Source of the DNA: CAZKCK01 sp964552325
GTDB lineage: Bacteria; Bacteroidota; Bacteroidia; Bacteroidales; TTA-H9
Length of the DNA: 18,865 nt
Reading direction: 5' to 3'
Assembly: GCA_964552325.1 (NCBI GenBank)
Contig: CAZKHA010000060.1
Location: 1-18,865, forward strand
Below the pieces are notes generated by a model. That model saw nothing but the letters and a program-made list of their open reading frames with translations, was not told the origin of the DNA and made no database searches. The translations under genes and the position numbers were made by a program. Shown in pieces: positions 7,233 to 14,423 of this stretch; the first letter of the stretch is position 1; every line of letters begins with the position of its first letter.

Positions 7233-8246
7233 ATGCTAAAATCGAATCAATTAACTATTAAAGACATAGCTCGAAAGCTAGGTGTTTCTGTTTCAACCGT
7301 TTCAAGGGCGCTAAAAGACCATCCTGATATTAGCGATGAAACCAAAAAGCTTATCAAAGCCTTTGCCGAGCAGGTCAATTACCGGCCTAATGCATTAGCT
7401 CTGAGCCTAAGACGTCAAAAAACCAATACCATTGGCTTAATTATTCCTGAAATTGTGCACCATTTCTTTTCGTCGGTTATTAGTGGTATGGAAGATTTGG
7501 CTTACAAAGAAGGCTATAACATAATTATATGCCAAAGCAACGACAATCAACATCGCGAAGCCATTGCCCTACAAACCTTAATTGACCATCGGGTTGATGG
7601 AATTTTGGTTTCTTTAAGCAAGAGTACCCAAGTATTTGATCATTTTATTGATGCCATCGACAGTGGTATTCCGCTGGTATTTTTTGACCGTGCAGCCGAA
7701 TCCATTGGTGCCGATCAGGTAATAACCGATGATTTTGAGGGTGGTTTATTGGCTACCAGCCATTTGATAAACAGAGGCTGCAAAAATATTATCCATCTGG
7801 CCGCCCCTCAACACCTGCTTATTGGTAAAAACCGCCGCGAGGGCTTTGTAAAAGCACACGAAAATGCAGGCTTGCCCGTGCGGGAAGACAGAATCCTAAA
7901 ATGTGATACCCGTGAAGAGGTGTTAACCATGAAGCATCACATCTTAGACCTTGCTCCTCAAATTGATGGCATATTTGCAGTTAATGATAGCACAGCCATT
8001 GCTGTTATACAGGTACTTAAAGAGCACGGCTTTCGCATTCCACAAGATATTGCCGTGGTTGGTTTTGGCGATGGGCCCAATGCCACCGTTATTGAACCAG
8101 CCTTAACCACCATCGAGCAAAAAGGTTATGACATGGGCCTCGAAGCCGTTCGTTTGTTGCTACAAAGGCTCAACAATCCTGCCGCGGGTTTTAGTTATCA
8201 AACACGTATTTTTAAACCTACCCTTACTATCCGGGGCTCAGCGTAA
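7233..8246 (+). CDS. LacI-family transcriptional regulator
   Basis: A classic LacI/GalR protein. Residues of about 7-55 hold the N-terminal helix-turn-helix and hinge: LTIKDIARKLGVSVSTVSRALKDHPDIS with recognition helix STVSRAL, then YRPNALALSLRRQ. Next is a periplasmic-binding-protein-like effector domain starting TNTIGLIIPEIVHHFFSSVISGMEDLAY, with the DGILVSLS, PLVFFDR, NRREGFVKAH, DGIFAVND and DIAVVGFGDGP blocks expected of the sugar-sensing family. The ATG at 7233 (337 aa) is preferred over the ATG at 7197 because family members begin a few residues before TIKDIA and its leader is A/T-rich; 7197 cannot be excluded. The gene is divergent from susCDE, with operator-like palindromes between them, so it probably controls that operon in response to a sugar. 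The effector is not predictable. The GH18 gene follows after 38 bp on the same strand. Confidence 0.93.
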   Translation: MLKSNQLTIKDIARKLGVSVSTVSRALKDHPDISDETKKLIKAFAEQVNYRPNALALSLRRQKTNTIGLIIPEIVHHFFSSVISGMEDLAYKEGYNIIICQSNDNQHREAIALQTLIDHRVDGILVSLSKSTQVFDHFIDAIDSGIPLVFFDRAAESIGADQVITDDFEGGLLATSHLINRGCKNIIHLAAPQHLLIGKNRREGFVKAHENAGLPVREDRILKCDTREEVLTMKHHILDLAPQIDGIFAVNDSTAIAVIQVLKEHGFRIPQDIAVVGFGDGPNATVIEPALTTIEQKGYDMGLEAVRLLLQRLNNPAAGFSYQTRIFKPTLTIRGSA

Positions 8247-8284
8247 TTGCTGAACAACCCCTATTTACCTTCAAATCCTATAAA

Positions 8285-10030
8285 ATGCCTTCCCAGCGTC
8301 ATCTATTCTGGCTGCTAGCCCTTGTTTTGCCTTTTTTAAGCCAAACAAGCTCCGCACAACAGCATCCTTCCATCCATCAAATAGAATCAAATTATTACAA
8401 AAGCCATACTATTAAACAGCAAGATCAATCAAAAAGGATGATGCATGCTTACAAAAGCACAAAACCCAACAAAATGGTTTTCGGCTATCACCCGTATTGG
8501 ATGAACGACAGTTGGGGCGGATATGATTGGAGCCAGCTTACCGATATTTGTTACTTTTCGTATGAGGTCAATCCTGAAAATGGGAAACCATTGACAATGA
8601 ATGGTTTTGAGTACGCAGATGTACTTGATAGCGCTCGTAAGCATCAAGTGAATATTCATTTATGTGTAACTTTATTTGGAAGTCATTCGCAGTTTTTGAG
8701 CAATTTGGCAAGCGAAGATACGCTCATCAATCGCTTGAGCAAGCTTGTTGAGGATGGTTTACTACAAGGGATAAATATTGATTTTGAAGCCATTCCTTCG
8801 TCGCAAAAAGAAAAATTTACAGCATTTATAATCCGTTTATCTGAAACTATAAAAAGCCAAAAACCCGAAACCATCCTTAGTATAGCAAGCCCTGCGGTGA
8901 ACTGGAGCAATACCTTCGACCTAAAACAATTAGCACCCCTTATCGACTTCTTCATGGTAATGTGCTACGACTATTATTGGAATGGAAGCGCCGTGGCCGG
9001 CCCTGTTTCGGGCTTATACCCATTGGAATCAGGTTACAATTACTCCGTTTCAAGAACCATAAAGTACTATATTTCAGAAGTATCTCCCGAAAAAATTGTA
9101 ATGGGTGTGCCCTATTACGGCAGAACATGGCCCGTTGGGCAGCCTCAAGCCCCAACAAATACCTTAGGAAATGGAGTTGCCCTGATGTACAGCACCATTA
9201 AAAACAATGCACAAGGTTTTTATTCATGGAATACGGCAAAATTTGATCTGAACAGCCGCTCTCCGTATTATGGCTATCAAGCCAATGGTTGGAACCAATG
9301 TTTTACGGATACGTACAGTAGCCTCTCGCTGAAGTATGATGTAGCTTTAGGTTTAGGATTGCGTGGGATTGGGATATGGGCTCTTGGGTATGATGATGGG
9401 CATGCAGAACTGTGGGACTTAATTGCAGAAAAATTCAGCACCACATCCGGAATGGCTTGTACTGACTCCTTGGCTGACCCTGGTGGCCGTTTATATGATT
9501 CGCCGTTTGATGCTAGCCATGTATTTACGATAAGGCCACAACTTGGTGGCCCTATTAAATTAGATTTCATGGAATTAGAGCTTCATGGAAGCACATTCTC
9601 CATTTATGATGGACCTGATACTCTTGCGCCCTTGCTTGCCTTGGTAAATAACGATGTGCTACCTCAAAACTTTCTCTCAACAGGAGATGCCCTTACATTA
9701 AAATTAAGTATTAACACAAGCAACTGGCCTAACTATTGCTTAACATGGAACTGCCCAACGGCTGGTATTGAATCCGTTAAAGCAAAAAACATCCTAAATG
9801 TTTACCCCAACCCTGTTCGCAATGCATTGCACCTTCAGCATCAAGAACCCATGGAGCATCTCAGCTATCAAATTTATGACTCGATGGGTAAACTGAGGGG
9901 TAAAGGGCGTGTGCCCATAAACGGGATAATTGACTTACAGTATCATAAAATGGAGCCAAATGCCTTGTATTTAATTAATGTATTAGGTAAAACGAATGAG
10001 TATAGCACCAAATTCCTGTATTTGCCCTAA
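8285..10030 (+). CDS. Secreted GH18-family hydrolase with CUB-like domain and T9SS sorting domain
   Basis: This 581-residue protein has a signal peptide (hydrophobic core, cleavage likely after SSA at about 24). Residues of about 63-385 are a glycoside hydrolase family 18 barrel: FGYHPYWMND, the strand-4 motif QGINIDFE with the catalytic Glu168, MVMCYDYYW, MGVPYYGRTW and GIGIWALGYD. The motif departs from canonical DGxDxDxE at its first two Asp positions (Gln161, Asn164). The Asn form also occurs in GH18 proteins related to YaaH, which act on peptidoglycan, so chitinase activity should not be assumed. Residues of about 392-490 resemble a CUB domain (GGRLYDSPFD, LDFMELELHGSTFSIYDGPD), a binding or interaction module. 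The last 75 residues (NVYPNPVRNALHL) are a T9SS type A sorting domain, so the enzyme is predicted to be exported and surface-anchored or released. It may be cotranscribed with lacI (38-bp gap). Its stop overlaps that of convergent comF. Confidence 0.88.
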   Translation: MPSQRHLFWLLALVLPFLSQTSSAQQHPSIHQIESNYYKSHTIKQQDQSKRMMHAYKSTKPNKMVFGYHPYWMNDSWGGYDWSQLTDICYFSYEVNPENGKPLTMNGFEYADVLDSARKHQVNIHLCVTLFGSHSQFLSNLASEDTLINRLSKLVEDGLLQGINIDFEAIPSSQKEKFTAFIIRLSETIKSQKPETILSIASPAVNWSNTFDLKQLAPLIDFFMVMCYDYYWNGSAVAGPVSGLYPLESGYNYSVSRTIKYYISEVSPEKIVMGVPYYGRTWPVGQPQAPTNTLGNGVALMYSTIKNNAQGFYSWNTAKFDLNSRSPYYGYQANGWNQCFTDTYSSLSLKYDVALGLGLRGIGIWALGYDDGHAELWDLIAEKFSTTSGMACTDSLADPGGRLYDSPFDASHVFTIRPQLGGPIKLDFMELELHGSTFSIYDGPDTLAPLLALVNNDVLPQNFLSTGDALTLKLSINTSNWPNYCLTWNCPTAGIESVKAKNILNVYPNPVRNALHLQHQEPMEHLSYQIYDSMGKLRGKGRVPINGIIDLQYHKMEPNALYLINVLGKTNEYSTKFLYLP

Positions 10031-10737
10031 ATTGCCTTACCAGCTACGGCAATTGCTGCCACACTTATTTTTATATCTTTTATTTCGAGCAACTTACGTG
10101 CACAGCCTTCGATGGTAGCGCCTGTAGTTACTACGTCGTCAACCAATAATATATGCTTGCCCGCTAACTGAGGTGCGTTGTTGATGGCGAAAATAGTCTT
10201 TACGTTTTCCCAACGTCGAATGCGTGATTTACGAGTTTGTGATTCAGAAGCATACACCCGAACCAACGACTGCTCATCAACCGGAACGCGCATTCCGAGG
10301 CTTAGTCCGTGAGCAAAAACAGCGGCCTGATTATACCCGCGTTTTAACAGTTTTGTTTTATGTAAAGGCACTGGAATTATAACATCAATAGAATTAAATA
10401 AGGGTGATTTACGTAATTCGGCACCATAAATCCGACCAATGTAAGTGCCAATCTCTGGTGATTTTTTATACTTGAACTGGTGCAAAAGATGTTGTACCTT
10501 GGTTTCACGCCGAAAATAATAACGAGCACACGCTGAAGCAATTGGGAATCTTCCCCAAAAAACTTTTTCAACACTATTTCCCTTTTCCATATGCGAATGC
10601 GTTTGAGGCAGTTGATACAAACAGCGGGTACACAATACCTCTTCGTTCATATACAGACTTTGGCCGCAAGCATGGCATAGCCGTGGGTATATCAACGATA
10701 AAAAATCATCAAGATAAGTTACTAGTTTACGTATCAT
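10027..10737 (-). CDS. comF: ComF-family phosphoribosyltransferase-like protein
   Basis: This 236-residue protein has the two hallmark parts of the ComF family. The first is an N-terminal zinc-ribbon-like pair, CHAC (Cys21, Cys24) and CTRC (Cys36, Cys39). The second is a C-terminal type I phosphoribosyltransferase fold with the PRPP-binding loop ILLVDDVVTTGAT (about 196-208). Between them are FKYKKSPEIGTYIGRIYG, IPVPLHKTKLLKRGYNQA and SQTRKSRIRRWENV, all conserved in the family. ComF supports DNA uptake in naturally competent bacteria, probably with helicase/primase-like partners, and is widespread in species not known to be competent, so the symbol names the family and does not prove competence. 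Length is normal. Its start is divergent from mscS, with a 181-bp intergenic region. Its stop TAG shares 3 bp with the GH18 stop region, so no terminator separates the converging genes. Confidence 0.9.
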   Translation of the reverse strand: MIRKLVTYLDDFLSLIYPRLCHACGQSLYMNEEVLCTRCLYQLPQTHSHMEKGNSVEKVFWGRFPIASACARYYFRRETKVQHLLHQFKYKKSPEIGTYIGRIYGAELRKSPLFNSIDVIIPVPLHKTKLLKRGYNQAAVFAHGLSLGMRVPVDEQSLVRVYASESQTRKSRIRRWENVKTIFAINNAPQLAGKHILLVDDVVTTGATIEGCARKLLEIKDIKISVAAIAVAGKAI

Positions 10738-10872
10738 ACCAATTGGAGTTGTTGTGTAAAATTACTAAAAGAAAAGATTTGGATGCAAATTTTAGCACTT
10801 ATTAATACCCGAGTATTGGCAAGATTTAACAACAAAATAAATCAAAAGTGGTTTTTGCTTGTTCGTACTTAT

Positions 10873-10880
10873 TAACTTTG
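10873..10880 (+). promoter_or_regulatory. Candidate promoter of the mscS-like gene, -7 box TAACTTTG
   Basis: A perfect TAnnTTTG box 38 bp before the ATG at 10919. TTTG at 10854-10857 is only 15 bp upstream, shorter than usual, so the -33 element is uncertain. Predicted leader of about 30-35 nt. Confidence 0.55.
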
Positions 10881-10918
10881 AACAAAATTAAGTCTGTCAA
10901 TCCCTTATCACCCTCATT

Positions 10919-12754
10919 ATGAGAATCTTTTACCTTTTTGTTTGGTTGCTTATCTTCGTCACACCAATACATTCGATATCAGCAATATCACAAACTGATA
11001 CCGTAAGCCATACAGTTGTGGAACCCTCGAGGCTTATAATGCAAATGGATTCGATGCAAAAGGCTGCGTTGATGCAAATCAATATTCTACAAAACGAAAT
11101 CAAGCTCCTACAGTTTGAATCGCCTCAGAAACAAGCATTAGTACAACAACTACAAAAAGCCAAGGAGAAAGACTCGTTGCGAATGCTGCAAGTAAAACAA
11201 CGCATCGACTCGTTGCGAACGTTATCAAAAGGTTGGCCTATTAAACTGATTTCTGATACTTTGCATGTGATTTACATACGTTTAGGTCAACTATCAGCAA
11301 AGGAACGCGCCGAAAAAACCACAACTAAAGTGCTCAACATAGCAAAATCAGGCATTTTTATTCATGACTCCTTACGCTTGATTCATACAGAAATTAGCTC
11401 TGATCTGTATTATAAGAGTACAATCTTGTTGAGCATAACCGATTTGGATGCACTCTGGGAAGGCAAATCACGGACCGAACTTGGCAATCAAATTCTAACT
11501 AAAACGCAGGCTTCTATTAACAAGTATATACAGGATCACAGCTTGGGAATGCAGCTAAAACGGTTTGGATTCAGCGTATTAGTGCTATTAATGCTTATTT
11601 TGCTTATATGGTTAGTGTTCAGGCTATACCATAGAGCCGAGGTATTTTTGGCTTCAAAAGAAGGACATTGGTTTAAAGGATTAAATTTCAGCGACTATGA
11701 GTTTATAAATGCTTCTCGGCAGTTGGCACTTATTAAATGGATGCTCAAATTCGTGCGGATGATAACCATTCTATTACTTATTTATTTGGCGTTCCCGGTT
11801 GTATTTAGCTTCTTCCCATGGACCCAGGACTTGGCAGAAAGACTTTTAGACTTGGCACTAAAGCCCGTAAAACAACTCATTGGAGCCGTGTTGTCTTATT
11901 TGCCTAACCTGGTCATTATTGCACTTATCGTTCTAGTAATTCATTATTTACAGAAACTAATCCGTTTTATTGCCAACGAAATTCATCATAATAAGCTCAT
12001 CATTAAAGGTTTTTATGCTGACTGGGCGCTCCCAACCGCTGGAATAATTCGGTTTTTGCTCTATGCGTTTATGTTTGTGGTTATATTCCCTTACTTACCA
12101 GGTTCTGATTCAGTTATATTTAAAGGAGTTTCGGTATTTATTGGGGTTTTGTTTTCGTTAGGTTCAAGTTCAGCTATTTCGAATGCGGTTGCCGGGTTTG
12201 TGATAACCTATATGCGCCCATTCCAAAATGGGGATAGGGTTAAAATTGGAGATTTTACGGGTGAAGTTGTGGAAAAAACAATGTTGGTAACACGCATAAA
12301 ATCAACAAAAAATGAAATGATTACGGTACCTAATGCCACTATATTGAACAGTTCTTCTATTAACTACAGCGCTTCGGCAGCCACTTCTGGATTAATAGTA
12401 CATACAACTGTTACCATTGGTTACGATGCACCTTGGCGCAAGGTTCACAAGCTGTTAGTTGAGGCAGCCATGCGCACTACTGATATCTTAAAAAACCCAA
12501 AACCTTTCGTATTGCAAACAAGCCTCGATGATTTTTATGTGAGCTACCAGATAAACGCTTATACCAATAATCCCACTTCGTTACCGAACATCTATTCGGA
12601 GCTACATAGCCATATTCAGGATTGCTTTAATGAAGGTGAAGTAGAAATTATGTCGCCACACTACCGTGCAGCACGCGATGGAAACCACACCACCATACCT
12701 GATGATTACTTGCCAAGCGATTATCATACGCCTGGGTTTAACGTTAACAAGTGA
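10919..12754 (+). CDS. MscS-family mechanosensitive ion channel with extended N-terminal region
   Basis: This 611-residue membrane protein starts with a signal-like hydrophobic segment (1-22). A long, charged, probably coiled-coil region rich in Gln, Lys and Leu follows (about 36-105) and would lie in the periplasm. Candidate membrane helices are at about 217-237, 278-300, 326-346 and 373-393. A pore-lining segment of TM3 type lies at about 399-430 (VSVFIGVLFSLGSSSAISNAVAGFVITYM). The cytoplasmic MscS beta domain comes next: RPFQNGDRVKIGDFTGEVVEKTMLVTRIKSTKNEMITVPNATILNS (about 433-478), followed by the alpha/beta domain. MscS channels open under membrane tension and release solutes on hypo-osmotic shock. 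The extra N-terminal domain makes it larger than E. coli MscS (286 aa), as in other large MscS-like channels. The gene has its own promoter-like box and is unlinked in function to its neighbours. Confidence 0.92.
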   Translation: MRIFYLFVWLLIFVTPIHSISAISQTDTVSHTVVEPSRLIMQMDSMQKAALMQINILQNEIKLLQFESPQKQALVQQLQKAKEKDSLRMLQVKQRIDSLRTLSKGWPIKLISDTLHVIYIRLGQLSAKERAEKTTTKVLNIAKSGIFIHDSLRLIHTEISSDLYYKSTILLSITDLDALWEGKSRTELGNQILTKTQASINKYIQDHSLGMQLKRFGFSVLVLLMLILLIWLVFRLYHRAEVFLASKEGHWFKGLNFSDYEFINASRQLALIKWMLKFVRMITILLLIYLAFPVVFSFFPWTQDLAERLLDLALKPVKQLIGAVLSYLPNLVIIALIVLVIHYLQKLIRFIANEIHHNKLIIKGFYADWALPTAGIIRFLLYAFMFVVIFPYLPGSDSVIFKGVSVFIGVLFSLGSSSAISNAVAGFVITYMRPFQNGDRVKIGDFTGEVVEKTMLVTRIKSTKNEMITVPNATILNSSSINYSASAATSGLIVHTTVTIGYDAPWRKVHKLLVEAAMRTTDILKNPKPFVLQTSLDDFYVSYQINAYTNNPTSLPNIYSELHSHIQDCFNEGEVEIMSPHYRAARDGNHTTIPDDYLPSDYHTPGFNVNK

Positions 12755-12826
12755 TTGTGAATTAAGCCTTTTATAATCAACTTAGAAAACCTTTACGTTT
12801 TTGCAAAAAAGAATTGGGCAAAGAGC

Positions 12827-12834
12827 TAATTTTG
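12827..12834 (+). promoter_or_regulatory. Candidate promoter of the agmatinase-like gene, -7 box TAATTTTG
   Basis: A perfect TAnnTTTG, with TTTG at 12800-12803 lying 23 bp upstream, at the long end of plausible spacing. That upstream element lies within a TTTTTGCAAAAA palindrome (12798-12809). Predicted leader of about 37 nt. Confidence 0.6.
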
Positions 12835-12851
12835 CAACACAAAAATATCCT

Positions 12852-12877
12852 TCTATCAATAATTTATCTATCAATAA
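12852..12877 (+). repeat. 11-bp direct repeat in the leader of the agmatinase-like gene
   Basis: TCTATCAATAA occurs at 12852-12862 and again at 12867-12877, with a 15-bp period. The second copy ends on the base before the ATG. It would occupy most of the mRNA leader and the ribosome-entry zone. Confidence 0.65.
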
Positions 12878-13906
12878 ATGAGCAACTTCGATCCAAACGG
12901 AATTGGAATACCCAATGGAAATTTTTTAGGCCTGCCCTACTCAGCCGATGAATCTAAAATACTTTTGATACAAGTGCCTTGGGATGTAACCACTTCATAC
13001 CGAGCAGGTACCGCTAAAGGGCCCAAAGCCATTATTGATGCTTCGATTCAGCTCGACTTGTTCGACTTTAACCTTGAGCGTGCATGGGAAAACAAGATTG
13101 CGACTTTAGAAGAAGATCCTTCAATTGTTGAGCTTAACCAAAACATGCGCACGCAGGCCGAAGAAATCATGGAACGATTGGCGCAGGGATGCCCTGAGGA
13201 AGATCCAGATATTCAAGAAAAAACAGAACGAATAAACCAAGCCTCGACAGAAGTTAACGCCTATGTTTACGATTCAGCGAAAAACTGGTTAGAAAAGGGT
13301 GCTATTGTTGGCGTTATTGGAGGCGAACACAGCGTACCTTTGGGTTTGCTGAAAGCCTTATCAGAAATACATCAAGGTTTTGGGATCTTGCATATTGATG
13401 CCCATGCCGATTTACGGGAGGCTTATGAAGGTTTTACATACTCGCATGCATCAATAATGAACAACACATTAAAGCTAAACCACATAAATAAGCTTGTTCA
13501 GGTTGGGATTCGCGATCTGTGCCAAGATGAGGTGAATTTGGCCGAATTTGACGAACGTGTAATTATGTTCAGCGACTTTTTGCTAAGCCAAAAAGCGTTT
13601 AAAGGCCAAACATGGGCTGATACCTGTACCGAGATTATTTCACATTTGCCTCGCAAAGTGTATGTTAGTTTTGATATTGATGGTCTAACCCCCGACAATT
13701 GCCCTAATACGGGCACACCGGTACCGGGTGGACTGACTTACAAACAAGCTACATACCTCCTCAAATGCTTGGCCGAATCAGGGCGCAAAATTATTGGGTT
13801 TGACCTATGTGAAGTAGCGCCCGGCGAAAATGATGAATGGGATGCCAATGTTGGGGCTCGAATACTTAGGCAACTATGCAATTTTACAGCCCTATCGCAT
13901 CAATAA
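12878..13906 (+). CDS. Agmatinase/arginase-family (ureohydrolase) enzyme
   Basis: This 342-residue protein carries all the ligands of the binuclear manganese site of the ureohydrolase fold: His151 in GGEHS, Asp174/His176/Asp178 in DAHAD, and Asp266/Asp268 in SFDIDGLTP. TGTPVPGG and DLCEVAPG are also as in the family. In Bacteroidota such enzymes usually hydrolyse agmatine to putrescine and urea for polyamine synthesis, but arginase, guanidinobutyrase or formimidoylglutamase activity cannot be excluded from motifs. Compared with compact agmatinases of about 300 residues it has an extra acidic segment at about 72-135 (EEDPSIVELNQNMRTQAEEI...), probably helical, inserted before the first metal ligand. 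The ATG at 12878 is preceded by an A/T-rich leader with a direct repeat. No speA-like arginine decarboxylase lies in the window. Confidence 0.9.
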   Translation: MSNFDPNGIGIPNGNFLGLPYSADESKILLIQVPWDVTTSYRAGTAKGPKAIIDASIQLDLFDFNLERAWENKIATLEEDPSIVELNQNMRTQAEEIMERLAQGCPEEDPDIQEKTERINQASTEVNAYVYDSAKNWLEKGAIVGVIGGEHSVPLGLLKALSEIHQGFGILHIDAHADLREAYEGFTYSHASIMNNTLKLNHINKLVQVGIRDLCQDEVNLAEFDERVIMFSDFLLSQKAFKGQTWADTCTEIISHLPRKVYVSFDIDGLTPDNCPNTGTPVPGGLTYKQATYLLKCLAESGRKIIGFDLCEVAPGENDEWDANVGARILRQLCNFTALSHQ

Positions 13907-13975
13907 GACTTTTAACGGAATTTTTGGCAACATACCATTTTTAAAGGATTGGTTTAAGCCAGAAAAAGATTGTAG

Positions 13976-14362
13976 CTAGGAAGGCTTTGTAGGTGGCTCG
14001 GTAATGGTTTTCAGAAGGCATAAATAAGCGCTTACACCCATGCCTACCATTGCCAGCAGTACCAATAGGTACCAATAATGCCATGAAAAATAGGCCGATA
14101 GTGCTAAAGTTATCCAAAGCATCGTAAGGGCCTGTACGCGTGCTTTGCGAGTTATTCCTTTATATTTAAGGTAATTGTGTATGGGCCTACCCAAAATAGG
14201 ATGATTAAGCAACCATTCGCGGGTATTGGGCGAGCTATGGGCAAAGAACCATGCAGCAAGCAGCAAGAAAACCGTTGTGGGCATTAAAGGCAGAAAAATG
14301 CCAATAATACCCAAAGCCACACATAAAAAACCTAAGCCTATGAAAACCCAGCGTCTAATCAT
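13976..14362 (-). CDS. YbaN/DUF454-family small inner-membrane protein
   Basis: This 128-residue hydrophobic protein begins MIRRWVFIGLGFLCVALGIIGIFLPLMPTT, the signature of the DUF454/YbaN family. It continues with PTTVFLLLAAWFFAHSSPNTREWLLNHPILGRPI, also typical (conserved S-x-[NR]-x-x-x-W-L-x-x-H-x-x-x-G). Probable membrane segments are at about 6-22, 27-42, 77-95 and 97-115. The C-terminus is short and polar. Biochemical function is unknown. It lies 61 bp downstream of tyrS on the same strand, but a hairpin with a T-tract fills that gap, so its expression may depend on read-through. The stop converges with the agmatinase-like gene 69 bp away, without a clear terminator between. Confidence 0.85.
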   Translation of the reverse strand: MIRRWVFIGLGFLCVALGIIGIFLPLMPTTVFLLLAAWFFAHSSPNTREWLLNHPILGRPIHNYLKYKGITRKARVQALTMLWITLALSAYFSWHYWYLLVLLAMVGMGVSAYLCLLKTITEPPTKPS

Positions 14363-14365
14363 TGC

Positions 14366-14400
14366 GAAAAAATTAACTAACAGGCCTTTTTAACCTGTTA
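14366..14400 (-). terminator. Terminator-like hairpin between tyrS and the ybaN-like gene
   Basis: On the minus strand TAACAGG (14400-14394) pairs with CCTGTTA (14384-14378) around a 9-nt loop. It is followed by GTTAA and six T residues (to about 14367), then five bases to the ybaN-like ATG. It could end tyrS transcription or attenuate read-through. Confidence 0.6.
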
Positions 14401-14423
14401 AATGGACAGAAAAATACAACAGT

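Noticed and set aside
10797..10875. ACTTATTAA repeated at 10797 and 10867, and an AATAC/GTATT inverted repeat at 10804-10817
   Set aside because: Short A/T-rich matches expected by chance; no family of sites supports them.
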